The notes: generated from the sequence alone by a model not told the origin. Shown: positions 36,093-48,498, numbered from the stretch's first letter. The stretch: DNA of 64,000 bases from Lycium barbarum (GCF_019175385.1 NC_083343.1:56380457-56444456); one strand, 5' to 3'. A program made the numbers and translations.

Positions 36093-37012
36093 TGTCACGA
36101 CCCGACTCGGGGCCGCGACGAGCACCCGGTGCTAACCCACCCGAGCACCCTCTTATCTTACTCTTATACTTACATCTAGGTGAGCCACATAATTATACAT
36201 GCATTTCCATTCATTCGTCAACTAGTCCCATTTGGACAACAACCCATTTATATCATCATAGGCATCTATGCCACGTCAATGTACATGGGCCCACGTGGCC
36301 GACAAGGCCAAACACATCTACCCACACACACACATGTCTACGAGCCTCTAAGAGTATAACATATCACATTAGCGGGACAGGACCCCGTTATGCCCATAAT
36401 TATATACACAAAAGAATGAGTACCCAAAAGATATGGCTTCGAAGGAAATGGAGCTCTCTATGTAGTCTCTGAATAAGCAGCTATGGATCAAGTCTGTCTA
36501 CCTGTGCACCTGCGGGCATGACGCAGCGTCCACAAACAAAAGGACGTCAGTACGAAGAATGTACTGAGTATGTAAAGCATGAGCAACATCAATAAATAAA
36601 CATCATGAACAACATATGAAATAGCATAGGAGGGGGGAGACAATAATATCATCGTCATAGCGCTTACCTGCCTTTCGTAGGACTTTCCATTTTTCATACG
36701 TATTTGTACACCTACGTCATCATCCGTATTCCATAATAGTACTCGTACCATACTTGTGCTCATATTCGTACTTGTCCTTATTCGCATTCATATACATAGT
36801 CTTTTCACATTCATATTCATATTATATACATAGCCATACACTTATATACATACATAGCGTGCCCGACCATAAGGTTCGGTGTTTCATACGTACTTGGCCA
36901 ACCAAGGCTCGATGTTATTTCTACCTGGCCCTACCAAGGCTTCAGGGTTATCCGTACCATCTGCAGAGGTGTGCGCGCGTTACGTAATCGTATACATACT
37001 TTATACATAATC

Positions 37013-37077
<65 letters not shown>

Positions 37078-38574
37078 CATATACATATATTCTACCCGGC
37101 ATTATAAGCTCGGGGTGTCATTATAGCCCTTCATAGGCACATGTGAATATAATAGCCCGTAGGCACCTTTAGCATCATTATTATTATCATCGTCATCACT
37201 ATCATCATCGTTTGCGCTACATCTCTATCTCATGCTTACTCGTCAATGGGGTGCGTAGTACATTCGTAGCACGTATCGAGGGTCGTGAGCTTATGAGCTC
37301 GGAGTGTCAATCACTTGAATACAACATACTTATATAGAGGATTTAAGAGTTTGGCCAAGGAACCATACCTTATGAAAGAAGGGTTAGCCTTACATACCTT
37401 TTCGTCGGACTATTCTACACTTGCACGTTTCCTTCCAATGCTAGCGTCTATACCTTCATTAATATCATAACAATGGCCATTAGTCATTCACATCATCCAC
37501 ATTATCTAGATTTCTCAATTTGCTTCTAATTCTCCCATATTTATGGTCATGACCTCCAACTTCGTCCATTCGTCTAAAGAGTCGAGTTCATGATCTTAGT
37601 ACCATTTATAATACATTCATATCGTAACACAACAACATTCATAATTCAATTCAAACTATTCCTCAAAATATCACTATTCACCATTCATGACCTAGTTGAC
37701 CACATTTTCTACAATCCATGTATTTTAATTCTCCAATACCTTAAACATCTTGTAAAAATCATGAATCTTACCTTAGAAGTTGTAGGAACAAGCTTTGGTT
37801 GATAATACCCCACTTTGAGCCAAACCCTAGTTTTTCTCCATTTGCATTTCTTGACTTGAATGGTATTTAATGGCTTGCTTACACTTGATTCACTTGTTTA
37901 TGTTGTTGGCGACTTATAATCCTTGAAAACTTATGAAATAAATGTAGAGAGATGATTCTAGAGAGAAGTGGTGTAATGTGAAAATGAAATAAAACAAGTC
38001 TTGATCCTCATATTTAATGAATTGAAAAGTCTCTGCTGGGTGAACAGTGGTCGTCCATGGAGGTTTACGGTCCGTATTTCAGTTTACGGACCGTCCCTCG
38101 TGGTCGTCTTTAAGCTTAAGCAGAACCAGAAACTTAAGGCTGCATGCATGGTGATTTACGACCATGGTTTACGGGCCGTAAATCACTTTACGGTCCGTAA
38201 ACCTGGTCGTATTTTACCATTTCTCGGCTGGGCAGAAAGCTGAAGCTTTTGCATGGCAGTTTACGACTGCCAGTTTACGGACCGTATAGCAATTTACGGT
38301 CTGTATTTTGCAATTTACGACCACTGGGCAGTTGCAATTCTGCAACTTCCCATATTTCTTAGTCTTCTCATTTTAATCACCCCCGTCTATGCACATGCAT
38401 TGCTCACCTTGTATCTCATCTTAACTTAGCCAACTTCCTCGTCTCACATCGAATACTTTCGAAATCTCGCTTAAGGTCATCAAACGTCGTTTCTTGCTCA
38501 TGGACATCATGCACTCATATTCATCACTAGTTCATTCTCTTGCGTACCAACGGAAAATTTTCCGAGGTGTAACA
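36093..38574 (-). repeat. 5' LTR of element B
   Basis: 2,482 bp; longer than its partner mainly because of a pure TA run at 37018-37072. Four-stem-loop block at 36371-36567, palindrome cluster near 38059-38310. Confidence 0.93.
37018..37072. repeat. TA dinucleotide expansion in the B 5' LTR
   Basis: About 27 TA steps, against five or six at the matching place in the 3' LTR (about 12004-12020). It arose after insertion. Confidence 0.9.
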
Positions 38575-39407
38575 TTACCCCTCCCCTCTGTTTGTTCTTC
38601 CGCCACTAAAATTCCTTCCCCTCACCACCATTGCCACCATTACTGCCATATAATTAGAGCTCTGGAAAAATGTTCTTCCGGTGGACTGTTCTTACTCGTA
38701 TTATTTTTCAAGAACTCGTGAACCTCCCCCCAGCCGCCAAATCTGATACATTACCTACTTGTACTGTTCTTTCCTCCTAAAAGTACAAATTAAACAGCCA
38801 AAAAGGAAAAAATTAACAATTATTCAATTTACAGTGAGAAAAAGAAGAATAAAATTCAAAATCCCGCCATGAAAATGGAGAACTGACCTGCATTTTGTTT
38901 AAGAAATCTCTTTTTTTTTCTCAGCTTCTTGTTGGTTTTGCTTAATTTCCAAATGGCAGAGAAGATATAATAAATGTGATGAACTGAACTAGAATGTTAT
39001 AGCGAATGTAACTGTTTTAGTTGTATTTTGATGATTAATTAAAATGCCATGCTTTTTACTTCGAACAGTCCACTGGAAGAATATTTTTCGGACCTCTAAT
39101 TATATGGCGGTAATGATGGCAATGGTGGTGGAGGAGAAGGAAATTTTAGTGATGGAAGAACAAATAGAGGAGAGGAGTAAAATGGGTTAGAGGCGCTGAG
39201 GTGACATGTCACGTGGCATCCACCTCATCAAATGCCATTGCCATGTAGGATTGGATGTCCAACTTGGACAAAGTTAACGGAGGAGGCGTATATTTGTGCC
39301 CAAAGTATAACGGCAAGGGTATATTTGGACCTAAAATATAACTAGAGGTATATTTAACCCTTTTCTGATGGTACATGGGTATATTTGACCCTTTTCCGTA
39401 TCAATTA

Positions 39408-40739
39408 AGATTTCAGTTTTATCTGTGTATCTGTGACTCACCTATAGATATAGGAAGTAAGCATAGTATTCCCTTTGGCCTTCTCAGAATTGAATATTAA
39501 TTCTGTGCGACACCACCAGTTTCACTCTTAATTCCACGCCCTGTATCACTCTTATATTCCCAGCCAACGTGGCCTATTAACAGCTCCTGTAGCATGAATA
39601 GAATCAGTATATTGGTGTTCATCCTCTTGGTTTAGAGGATTCCTTTTAATTGGAGATCCAATCCTATTACTACTAGGTTTTTTATCTGTAACCGCTATCC
39701 TTAACCTTCATTATTGTTAGCAACAAGGATCTTGCCCTTGTCTACAACATATGCAGCTTCTTCACCATCCACCGGCACATAATTATTGTTATTTTTATGC
39801 CGGTAGATACAGTTTTGTACCATACTTTTCAACCATAGATAGCTCCATCTGCCCAGAGGTCACAACTGCATTAGACACCAACTGTTATCAATTTTTTCAG
39901 TAATAATTTGCTCATTTGCTCCCTCGGCCATATGCTTTCCATTATTCAATTTTTTCACAAGCTGAACATCATCATATTTAGATTAGTCTGCACCATTAGT
40001 ACCACCTATAACACCTCCGTTTCCAACAATTAGCTGCTGCTCAGAATTGACTAGCGATGCACGATCAATGTTGTTGGATTAGCTACTTATTTTGGACCAC
40101 AACCTGTTGCATAACAGTTTTCAGTTGTATTTTCTGCTACAGCCGGAAGCTGCCTAGAACCACATGCAGTTTGTACATCTTTTCCAGCCATCAAAGTATC
40201 TCCATTAAGATTAATTGAATTATCAACATATTTCTCAACATAAGAACCATTCTCCACAATTTCTTCCTGATCATTACCATCTTCCTTTCCCAATAAAAAC
40301 GGAACCTCCTCATGACCTTGATGTTTACGACATAAACAAAACAAGGGCAAACTATCATATATAAGTTCTTCATAGTGCTCCAAAATTTACCCTATTTTCT
40401 CATCAATGTAATGAATCCGACTTCAATGAGGCCGTTTGTTAAGCAAATCAAGCTTTACCTTTATCCTAGTTGTATTTAACCAATAGATATGGGTTTACCA
40501 GCTGCTGATCCAATGGACAAAAGGAACTGTTTGACATCCTTGCCACTTGTGTAGCTTTATCAATAGTCATGTGCCACTTGAGATAAAAAATACGATAAGA
40601 TCATCTTAAAAGTTTCAGTCCCCTTGTAATACTTTAGCCAACCAAAACGATATGATATCTTAGTTAGGAAAGACAACAATTAAAATGAGCTATCCTCATA
40701 ATCCATCTTCCAGACTTAGTTGACTAGGCTAGAAATTTA
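39408..40739. other. Mostly unrecognised; possible L1-type ORF1 remnant at 40087-40383 (minus)
   Basis: A 98-codon minus-strand frame contains YDSLPLFCLCRKHQGHEEVPF, which resembles the single zinc knuckle at the end of plant L1-LINE ORF1/DUF4283 proteins, but its second Cys is shifted and the last Cys is lost. No reverse transcriptase is near. The remainder shows nothing I recognise. Confidence 0.35.
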
Positions 40740-41116
40740 GAGCCCGTTTGGATTGACTTATAAGTTAGTCAAACCAGCTTATAAGTCATTTTTAACTTAT
40801 TTAGGTGTTTGACAAAAATAGAAAACAACTTAAATTAAGTTAAAAAGTACTTAAAATAAGCCAAAACCAAGAAGTTGCTAAACCCCAACTAATTTTTTTT
40901 TTAGCTTAAAAGTCATTTTGGTTTGACCAACAACTTTACCCTTTTATCCCTTATATTTTTTGTTAATTTCAATATTACCCTTACTTCTAAAAACCCTTTA
41001 AACACTTTTATCCAAACACGTAACTGCTTATTTATAAAATAACTTTAAGCACTTAAAAAGTACTTTAAGCACTTATGCTTAAAAGCCATTTTTTTTCAAC
41101 TAATCCAAACGGGCTC
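40740..41116. mobile_element. Tourist-like MITE, 377 bp
   Basis: Terminal inverted repeats GAGCCCGTTTGGATT / AATCCAAACGGGCTC with a TTA duplication at both sides (40737-40739, 41117-41119), as expected for PIF/Harbinger-derived MITEs. AT-rich interior with AAGCACTTAAAAAGTACTT-like inner repeats and no ORF. Confidence 0.87.
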
Positions 41117-43734
41117 TTAATAAGCATATCCCAAAAGTAAAGTCTTTACATCAGTGTATGTTTAGCTTTACATTAACTACACGCAGATGTTAAAAGTTGA
41201 GTCTCTGCTCTTTACAAGAGAAGAGAGGCGAGGAGATTAGAGTAAAAGAGGCAACGCACTACTCTCTATCTTCCCGCTTCGGTGCTGTTTCAAATTCCCT
41301 GATGAAAATACCAATCACAAGTCTGTTTCGATCGCACATCCTGCCAAAACAGAAACTCATTCAGGTACTCTTGAATGTGGACCCAAATCATAGCGTTCCG
41401 ATTTTCCTTTTGGCAAGTGGATGAGCACATACAACATATTATGACCCACATCTACAAGCACACTTGGTAAACAACGAGACTACTGCACCAATCAAGTATC
41501 AAGCTATTTCATCGACTTACTTATTGATGCCTAATACAAATCAAATATGTTACAACTGAGAAAGCATAAAGTCTATTGCTCAACTCAACACTAAGAGCGA
41601 ATAGCTTGGCACGGAAATGTATCAAACAATACAAACAGTCAACCTAACTTGCAGAAAAGTCACAGCAGAATCAGCTAAAACATATTTAAGTATACTGCAG
41701 CAGAAAATTCTACATCTTTGTAGCAATGTATTAGGAAAATCAATGAAAGAAGGCAGAAAAGTAGAAAACCAAAAAGAGAATGATGATAAACTTACTGTAT
41801 TATTTATTGCATTGCTTCTTACATTGTCTTAAAATAGAAGACTACATCTTTATTTATCGATCATAAACTTAGAAAGAAAGTAAATATTTTATAGAATATT
41901 CCTAAACTAAAACAAAATAAATATTTTAATTATTAATGTAGGTCCTAAAGTATAAGGAAAGCAATTATTATAAATTATCTCTAAATATATTTGACAATTA
42001 TTCCCAAGAAAATAGTAAGGTTTACATTATTCAATCTCATTCTTCTAGCACGTTCTTATTAATATCCTCACCCAAAGTTGACAAATAGATATATGGCTCA
42101 ATTTTACATGGGCCGGCCATATTTCTTTTTCAATTTCACAAAATGGACCTGAGCATTATACCTCACCACTAATTTCAACTGTTCCTTCTCTTATTTTTTT
42201 CCTCTTCTTTTCCTTTTTTCGGTCCCCTTTTTAAAATGAATGCACTAAGAGTAACTGATGTTTTGACTTGAGAATAGACCACTGAATTTGAAACTGGGCC
42301 AACTTCACCATTACAAATTTGATAGTCAAGCAATTTAATCATTACTATTAAATTAAACTCAATGTGTTTAGCTGAAAAATCATGTAATTTGAAGGTTTTC
42401 AGTAGGCGATTCAAGATTATGTCCGCAGTCATCCATCTGAATGCTATTCAGTCATAGGAGCTAAAGCATGCAGAAAAAGCTCAATTTTGCTAGAGACCAA
42501 TTAGTGGTTTCTCATCATTTATGTTCTTGTCTTCTGAACTAGGCAAATATTTTATTTTTCTCTACATTGAAGGCAGCGTGATTAGTAGAGGAAAACTCAG
42601 AGAGAGACAGAGTGAGAGAAAAAGAAGAAGAAGAAGAAGAAGAAGAAGAAGAAGAAGAAGAAAAGAAAAGCCAACGGCCAATTAAGGACTGCATACAGAA
42701 AATGAAGTATTTTTCTCCTCACCGAGTCAAGTTATTAGTTTAATCATGACATCTTAATCACTTTAAAGAGTCATGTAGAAGTTCTAAAAATTCTACTTCA
42801 TCAAAGCATGAGCAATATTCAATTTTATGTCATCCGCATGGAAATTTTTACTGACTAACATCAATGCTCTTAATGCTAATTCATAACAATGTTTCGAGGC
42901 CAAAGATTAAGAAAACATAAATAAACTCATAACAGTATAACTAGTATATATCAGTGTTGAAAGCTACAATGGAGTACCCTTTTAGTTCTATGGATTAAGC
43001 AAATAAGAACATATGGTTCTAACTCTTCATTTGTATTTGGATTGTCGAAGTGTAAGGAATTACATTAGATAAATTATCCTGATTATTGGTTCCTATTATG
43101 AGCAAGAATTCATGTTACCCATTCTTACCTAAACATTTTAGCAACTTGCATGCCAATCACTTTTCTCATGTAAGTTGCACGCATACAAAATCACAGAACA
43201 TATAGTAACTTACATCATCAAGACCGATGACTGCTAACCGGGACGTAGACCAAGAGAATTTCATAAGAGAAGTGCAGAATGAAGTAATTACATTACATAG
43301 AGGTTGTGTTCCTTAGCACCAAACCATATTCCTAGTGATTGCTTATAGAACAAAAAATGAAAGATACCTTTGCTTGTCAAAATCTTCACCTTACATATAG
43401 TTCAAAGCTTCAACTTGAACCCCGTTGAAAGGAAACCATCTCCTCTGGTAAACAAAGGATAAAACAGACATTTACAAAGAAAGAAAGAGTATACAAAACA
43501 CAAGTGTATAACTAAATATCCCTAAATTGCATAGGTTTGGATGAGTATGCGCGTGCGTGCTTTTTTTTGGGGTGCGGGGTGGGGTGGGGTTTAAGAAAAG
43601 GAGAAGTGAAAGAAAACAAATTTCTACAATATTCTAAAGAAAGTCATGTGGAACCAGTCTAACCACTTCACCCAAATGTGAATAACAGTTCCCTGTTGTT
43701 GAAAGAATTGATCCTAAAGCTCTAATTGTAAAAG
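41117..43734. other. Unrecognised AT-rich region with a GAA microsatellite
   Basis: 2.6 kb with no convincing gene. A run of AAG/GAA repeats lies at 42622-42663, and a G-rich run (GGGGTGCGGGGTGGGGTGGGG) at about 43569-43590. It lies 3' of the F-box pseudogene and could include its old untranslated region. Confidence 0.4.
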
Positions 43735-45180
43735 CTATACTAAATGCAACTGTGCTACAATATAACCACAAATCAACCAAATAATTGACCTCCTCTTTAA
43801 GGTTTTCCTTTGTCCTCCTTTATCTTGACTAAACAGTTTCTTCAGATAACTTGCGTCATCACTGGAATCGAGCTGAACCAGGCTTCCAAAATAGATGTAA
43901 CTATTGAAATGTAGAAAGCCCCGTAACTTGCCAACTTGGGTATCAACAATCTTTGTGTAACCCTTCCCAATATTAGTCCATAGGAACCGTATATTATCTT
44001 GTTCCACCAGAATTTCCTCCCCACTCTTCGAATACGCGAGGGGAACTACAAGACGTCCAATAGGCGTATCTGGCTGTTCAATTGACATAATCTTAGTCCA
44101 TGACTCCTTAACTCCGTATTCCTTCATTACCCATATGTCCATATGGTCCACAAAACTATCCAAATACTGCCAGTCATCAAGAAAACAATCAAACCAGTAG
44201 GAGTGAGATGTGCAAAGACAGCCTCCCAACACGTCCAACTTCACACTGAAGGTTTCATTAGTATACGGGGGATGAGGTACAATCCGACACTTCTCAGTTT
44301 CAAGATCAAATGCAACAATCAGTCTTTCCAAAGGTATCTTTATCTCAGTACTAACAACCCAATGAAGTGCACCATTTAGATATGTACCTGGTTCATCTTT
44401 ATGTCTAACTTGGTCACTACCCAGTGTAATCCCACAATAGTGGGGTCTGGGGAGGGTAAGATGTACGCAGCCTTACCCCTATCTGGGTAGGGAGGCTGTT
44501 TCCGATTGACCCTCGGCAACCCTCCTCCTTTATCCGGGCTTGGGACCGGCAATGTGAGCGAGCTCACATAGGCGGAGTTTAACTAAATAAGGAAATTCCT
44601 CAACCCCTTTCCAAGATTTTGATTTCAAACTGTAAACCTTAACATCAGAGCAAAACCAACCCTTTCTCTCAGTACAAGCAAACTGCAAAATCCTAACAAC
44701 CTTATAGTCATCATTGACAACATCATATCCAAAACCAAATGTAACATGACCATTTTCTCTACCAAAACTCACAACTGGAAGTTGTACTTTCCAGTACACG
44801 GGTTCCATAAAGCAATGTCGTCCACACTATTTGCTATCAACTACAACCCATTGCAAGAACCAATAATCTTGGTAACATATCCACTAGACCTCAAAGGGTT
44901 GGTCAATTCTTTCAGAGTAACAACTCTGGAGTTGAGAGAATCAATATTTAGAGAGTAGAAACATCGGTTTTTATCTACAAAAGACTCAGTCTCTCTAAGG
45001 ACAACCCAAAGGTTAGAGTTGATTTTGGGTGAATGTTTTAGATGGAATTTAACAAACTCAGGAGTATCAATAAGAGCACACCAACATTTCGATACGCACC
45101 TGAAACGTAAGACACAGTCAACGGATAGTCGAGAAAGGATTTCAGCCAGTACGTCCAACGGAATGGTTCACATTGTTGAG
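43735..45180 (-). pseudogene. F-box / F-box-associated domain gene, broken
   Basis: Minus strand. F-box: LDVLAEILSRLSVDCVLRFRCVSKCWCALI (45158-45075), then FHLKHSP and GSCNGL, where a TAG follows (44841). The same frame goes on for LIANSVDDIALWNPCTGK, then a frameshift near 44790 leads into LPVVSFGREN, FGFGYDVVNDDYKVVRI and YSLKSKSWKGVEEFPY. A SINE interrupts at about 44575-44420. The frame resumes with GTYLNGALHWVV (near 44395) and runs to the end at 43735 (ERLIVAFDLE, YGVKESWTKI). The ATG is lost: TGA lies just upstream of the F-box in frame. F-box proteins are SCF ubiquitin-ligase substrate adaptors; this copy cannot make one. Confidence 0.88.
44420..44575 (-). mobile_element. SINE inserted in the F-box pseudogene
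   Basis: Minus strand: GTGAGCTCGCTCACATTGCC, CCCAAGCCCGGATAAAGGAG, GAGGGTCAATCGGAAACAGC, CCCTCCCCAGACCCCACTA, GGGATTACACTGGG. The 3' half equals the tail of the RTE LINEs here, so the SINE shares a LINE 3' end, as expected for SINEs mobilised by that LINE. No clear target duplication. Confidence 0.75.
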
Positions 45181-45264
45181 CAGTGTTGGGTCTAAGAAAG
45201 AGACGGTGTCTTCATAAGTGATTCAAGAGTCTGTTCAATGCTAGTATGAAATACACTATATTGA

Positions 45265-46175
45265 AGTGAGGCTTGCTACCCAAGCCAAGAAAAGTAGTTT
45301 CAAGTATCTTGGGTCTATTATGCAAGGCAGCGGGGAGATTGACGATGATGTCACACATCGTATTGGGGCAGGGTGGATGAAATGGAGGCTTGCTTCCGGA
45401 ATGCTATGTGACAAGAAGGTGCCACCACAACTTAAGGACAAGTTCTACAAAGTGGTGGTTAGACCAACTATGTTGTATGGGGCGGAGTGTTGGCCAGTTA
45501 AGATTTCTCACATTCAAAAGATGAAATTTGCTGAGATAAGAATGTTGAGATGGATGTGTGGCCACACTAGGAGTGACAGGATTAGGAATGAGGATATTTG
45601 GGACAAGGTGGGAGTGGCCTCGGTGGAAGACAAGATGCGAGAAGCGAGATTGAGATGGTCTGGGCATGTGAAGAGGAGAGACACAGATGCCCCAGTGCGG
45701 AGGTGTGAGAGGTTGGCCATGGATAGTTTCAGACGAGGTAGGGGTAGGCCAAAGAAATATTGGGGAGAGGTAATTAGACACGACATGGCGCAGTTACAGC
45801 TTACCGAGGACATGACCTTAGATAGGAGGGTTTGGAGGACCCACATTAGGGTAGAAGACTAGTAGATAGTCTCATTATCCTGTCTTATTAGTAGTCGCAT
45901 TATCGTAGTATAACTTCTTGTGCTCTGATTTATGCTATTATCTCTTATTTCCTGTGTTTTGATTATTCTATGTTATCTGTGTCGCTTGCGTTACTTCATT
46001 TTCATATCGCTTTGAATCTCTTAGCCTTATCTGACCTCTTTTTATGTTTTTTATTGAGCCGAGGGTCTTTCGGAAACAGCCGTCCTACCTTGGTAGGAGT
46101 AAGGTCTGCGTACACTCTACCCTCCCCAGATCCCACGTTGTGGGATTTCACTGGGTTGTTGTTATTGTTGTTGAT
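45265..46175 (+). mobile_element. RTE-clade LINE, 5'-truncated, next to the F-box pseudogene
   Basis: Starts abruptly in the RT thumb ([20 protein letters not shown]) and ends with the standard 3' UTR and TTGTTATTGTTGTTG tail. Inserted within about 90 bases of the lost F-box start, opposite strand. The next stretch, 46176-46205, is short unrecognised sequence. Confidence 0.87.
45266..45862 (+). pseudogene. RTE reverse transcriptase C-terminal fragment
   Basis: 198 codons: [94 protein letters not shown]. The frame is open throughout but lacks endonuclease and the catalytic RT motifs, so it is a truncation relic. It is the least damaged copy of this segment here. Confidence 0.85.
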
Positions 46176-46204
46176 GGACAAACATGAGAAAAATCAACTA
46201 AGTA

Positions 46205-47963
46205 TCTCTTTGTCAGGCAAGTAATTATATGATCAGCATGTAATTGGAGGGGATAATTACACTACCCAATCAGGGTAATTATAGGGTTATTTTTTTATTT
46301 TTTTTATTTTTAATCTATTTTTATTTTTATTATTTTAATTTCTTTTTCATTTTTACATTTTAAATTATTTTTATTTTTTAAAATATTTTTCTTATATTAT
46401 TTATCTTTCATTTTCTTTACTTTGTGTGATTCCATGTAATTACTCGCATTTTATTTTATTTTTTCACATTTTATTTTAATTTTTTCTTATTTTCTTTATT
46501 TAGTGTGACTACATTATTCTTCTAGTTTTTGAAACTACACTTCCTAATATTAGAAAGAATGAGTCATTAACAAACTTGAAATATAACGAGTGATGTTATT
46601 AAATTAGAATTCTTTCGCTGAATGAGGTATATATATATTTTTACTTTCTTTTGAATTATATTTACTTAAGTTATGTTGCAACTTATTTTATGTAATGTTG
46701 GAATTTGACATAAAAGTATCATAGTAAACTCTTTTTTTTTTTTTTTGGATTTTGCATTTTAACTTATATTTTTCGGTTTCAATTTATTTGATTTAGTACT
46801 ATTCACTTGCAATTTATTTGCTTTAGTACTATTCACTTGTTGTCTTACATTGTATATTGTTCATTTTCCACTTACATTTTTATCAAACATTTGAATAATG
46901 TTATGACATTATATATATATAAATATTAATCATTTTGTCAAAATCCAGCCCATGATGTTCTTAAAAAATGTGTGCTTTTAACTTCCATAATTAATTAAAT
47001 TAAAACATTACTAATTTGAAAAATATATACAATTATTTTTACAATATTATTGACACATATGTGATTATTAATTAATATATTTTCAAGAAACAATATGTAT
47101 CTTAAATACCTAATTTAATATATCATTTACGTACCATTTGGTTGCCCAAATGTAATAACATAATTAGATATTTCAAGATACAAATAATTTTGAAAATATA
47201 TTGTAAAAAAATTGATATATACAAATTAATTAAAATAAACAAACATTTTGCAATAGTATCACGGACAACATATTTGACCAAAAAAAACTAGTATTTAAAA
47301 TAATAATTTCATAATATTATTTAAATTCTAAAAGGTAATCTACCAATTCTAACATCACTTAGTGTAAGCTGAGTTTGCGTATAACCTCATCCAACAACGA
47401 AATTCAACTTTAATTACATGACTCGTTATAAGCCAAGTGTGTGGATGACTTATTCTTTCTAAGATTAGGAGGTATAAATTTTCCTTTTTTAGAATAGTTA
47501 GAATAATAGCATAGCTAAATGAAATGAAAAGAGTAAAGAAAAACAAATAAGAAGGATGACATAACTAAGTGAAACGAAAAAATTAAAGAAAAATAAATAA
47601 GAAAGAGGAAAAATATGAGAAATAATGTAGAAGCACATGAAGTAAAGGTTAGGAAATGAGAAATAAAAAATAAAAGATGAATAATGTAAAAATAATAATA
47701 TTTGAAAAAAAAAAGTTAAAATAAAAATAAAAAATGAAAAAGAAAAGAAAAGAGATTAAAAATTAACCTTGTAACTACACTATGTAATTACCTGCAATTC
47801 TCAACCCCCCCCCCCCCCCCCCCCCCCCCCTACCACCACCACCACCACCACACACACACATCGTCGAGAAATGGAGAGTGTAATTACACCCCCTCAATTA
47901 TATGTTGACCAAGTAATTATCGTTAGACAAATATGCCAAAACTGTGTAATTACACTCAAATCC
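46205..47963. mobile_element. AT-rich fold-back transposon with long inverted arms
   Basis: Left outer arm (GTAATTATATGATCAGC ... GGATAATTACACT, 46209-46265) matches the right arm in reverse complement (AGTGTAATTACACCCCCTC ... AAGTAATTATCG, 47877-47922). An inner arm pair, about 46535-46630 (AGAAAGAATGAGTCATTAAC, ATAACGAGT) and 47345-47470, also matches. No transposase. The right end is cut by LTR D at 47964. Exact ends and target duplication are not resolved. Confidence 0.65.
47805..47830. repeat. Poly-C tract followed by CCA and CA repeats
   Basis: About 26 consecutive C, then CCA repeats and a CACACACACA run up to about 47860. Inside the right arm of the fold-back element. Confidence 0.9.
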
Positions 47964-48271
47964 TGTCACACCCCAATTCTGATAGGGCATAATGGGCACC
48001 CGACCCTCACTTAGAGCCGAGCTAACCCGCTGGTTCTCGTTATACTCATAATCTTACTGGACTCTTAATCATGAAATGATATGCATAATGAAAGCTTTTC
48101 AAAACATTCTTTTCGTCTTCCTTAATTCAAGTAAAAATCTGTAATAATATGAATTCGTAAAGTAATGCATAATGCTACATCGGCTTGTATAGCTGCTTAC
48201 AAGGCTAATGTACTGTATACATGACTCTGTCTGCAAAAGTCTCTAACATAAGATATAATATCAAAACCTAA

Positions 48272-48498
48272 GTTGGGACAGGACCCCAACATACCCATAG
48301 TGTATATGACTCAGCTCATAAGGACATACTCCGACGCGGTATCACTCCGAACCGAATGGAGTCTACCAATCCAGCTAATAACTTGGAACATCCTATAGTC
48401 AAACTCCCGGACAACTTTCCTGCAAAGCAATATGGGGCTGTGTGGCATGAAACACAGCGCCCCCAGGCAAAGGGACGTCAGTACGGGTAATGTACTGA
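48272..48498 (-). other. Conserved four-stem-loop block, LTR D
   Basis: HP1 TCAGTAC/GTACTGA (48478-48498), HP2 CGTCCC/GGGGCG (48458-48477), HP3 GCTGTGT-TTCATGCC-ACACAGC (48437-48458), HP4 GTTGGG-GTCCTGT-CCCAAC (48272-48290, all six pairs Watson-Crick). Stems differ from A, B, E and F at several positions with pairing kept. Confidence 0.68.

Larger units (their letters stand above)
11079..38574 (-). mobile_element. Element B: chromovirus (Ty3/gypsy, Tekay/Del-like), nested host of A and C
   Basis: Two LTRs (11079-13520 and 36093-38574) in the same orientation, ends TG..CA, bounded by a perfect 5-bp target duplication TTACC (11074-11078, 38575-38579). Primer-binding site next to the right LTR and polypurine tract next to the left LTR. 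Without its inserts, B is about 10.1 kb, with gag, protease, RT, RNase H, integrase and a chromodomain in the usual order. By eye the LTRs differ by about 22 substitutions plus a TA-repeat expansion, so it is a young insertion. The Tekay/Del assignment rests on LTR length and the chromodomain type. Confidence 0.93.
9387..39407. mobile_element. Fold-back (long terminal inverted repeat) transposon, split by insertions
   Basis: The left end GAAAAAGGGTCAAATATACCC (from 9389) is matched in reverse complement at 39385-39405. Past that, the left arm (10884-11078 plus 38580-38720) matches the right arm (about 39060-39380) in reverse complement for about 300 bp; shared words include GCCACGTGACATG and CGTTAACTTTGT. 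Removing the LINE and element B leaves about 1 kb with long arms and a ~340-bp loop (38720-39060). Such structure fits a Mutator-like or fold-back non-autonomous element. The flanking duplication is uncertain (TCGAT versus TCAAT). No transposase is present. Confidence 0.72.

Noticed and set aside
43735..45158. F-box gene as a working gene split by introns
   Set aside because: The gaps contain a stop codon, a frameshift and a SINE rather than GT..AG introns, and the start codon is lost.
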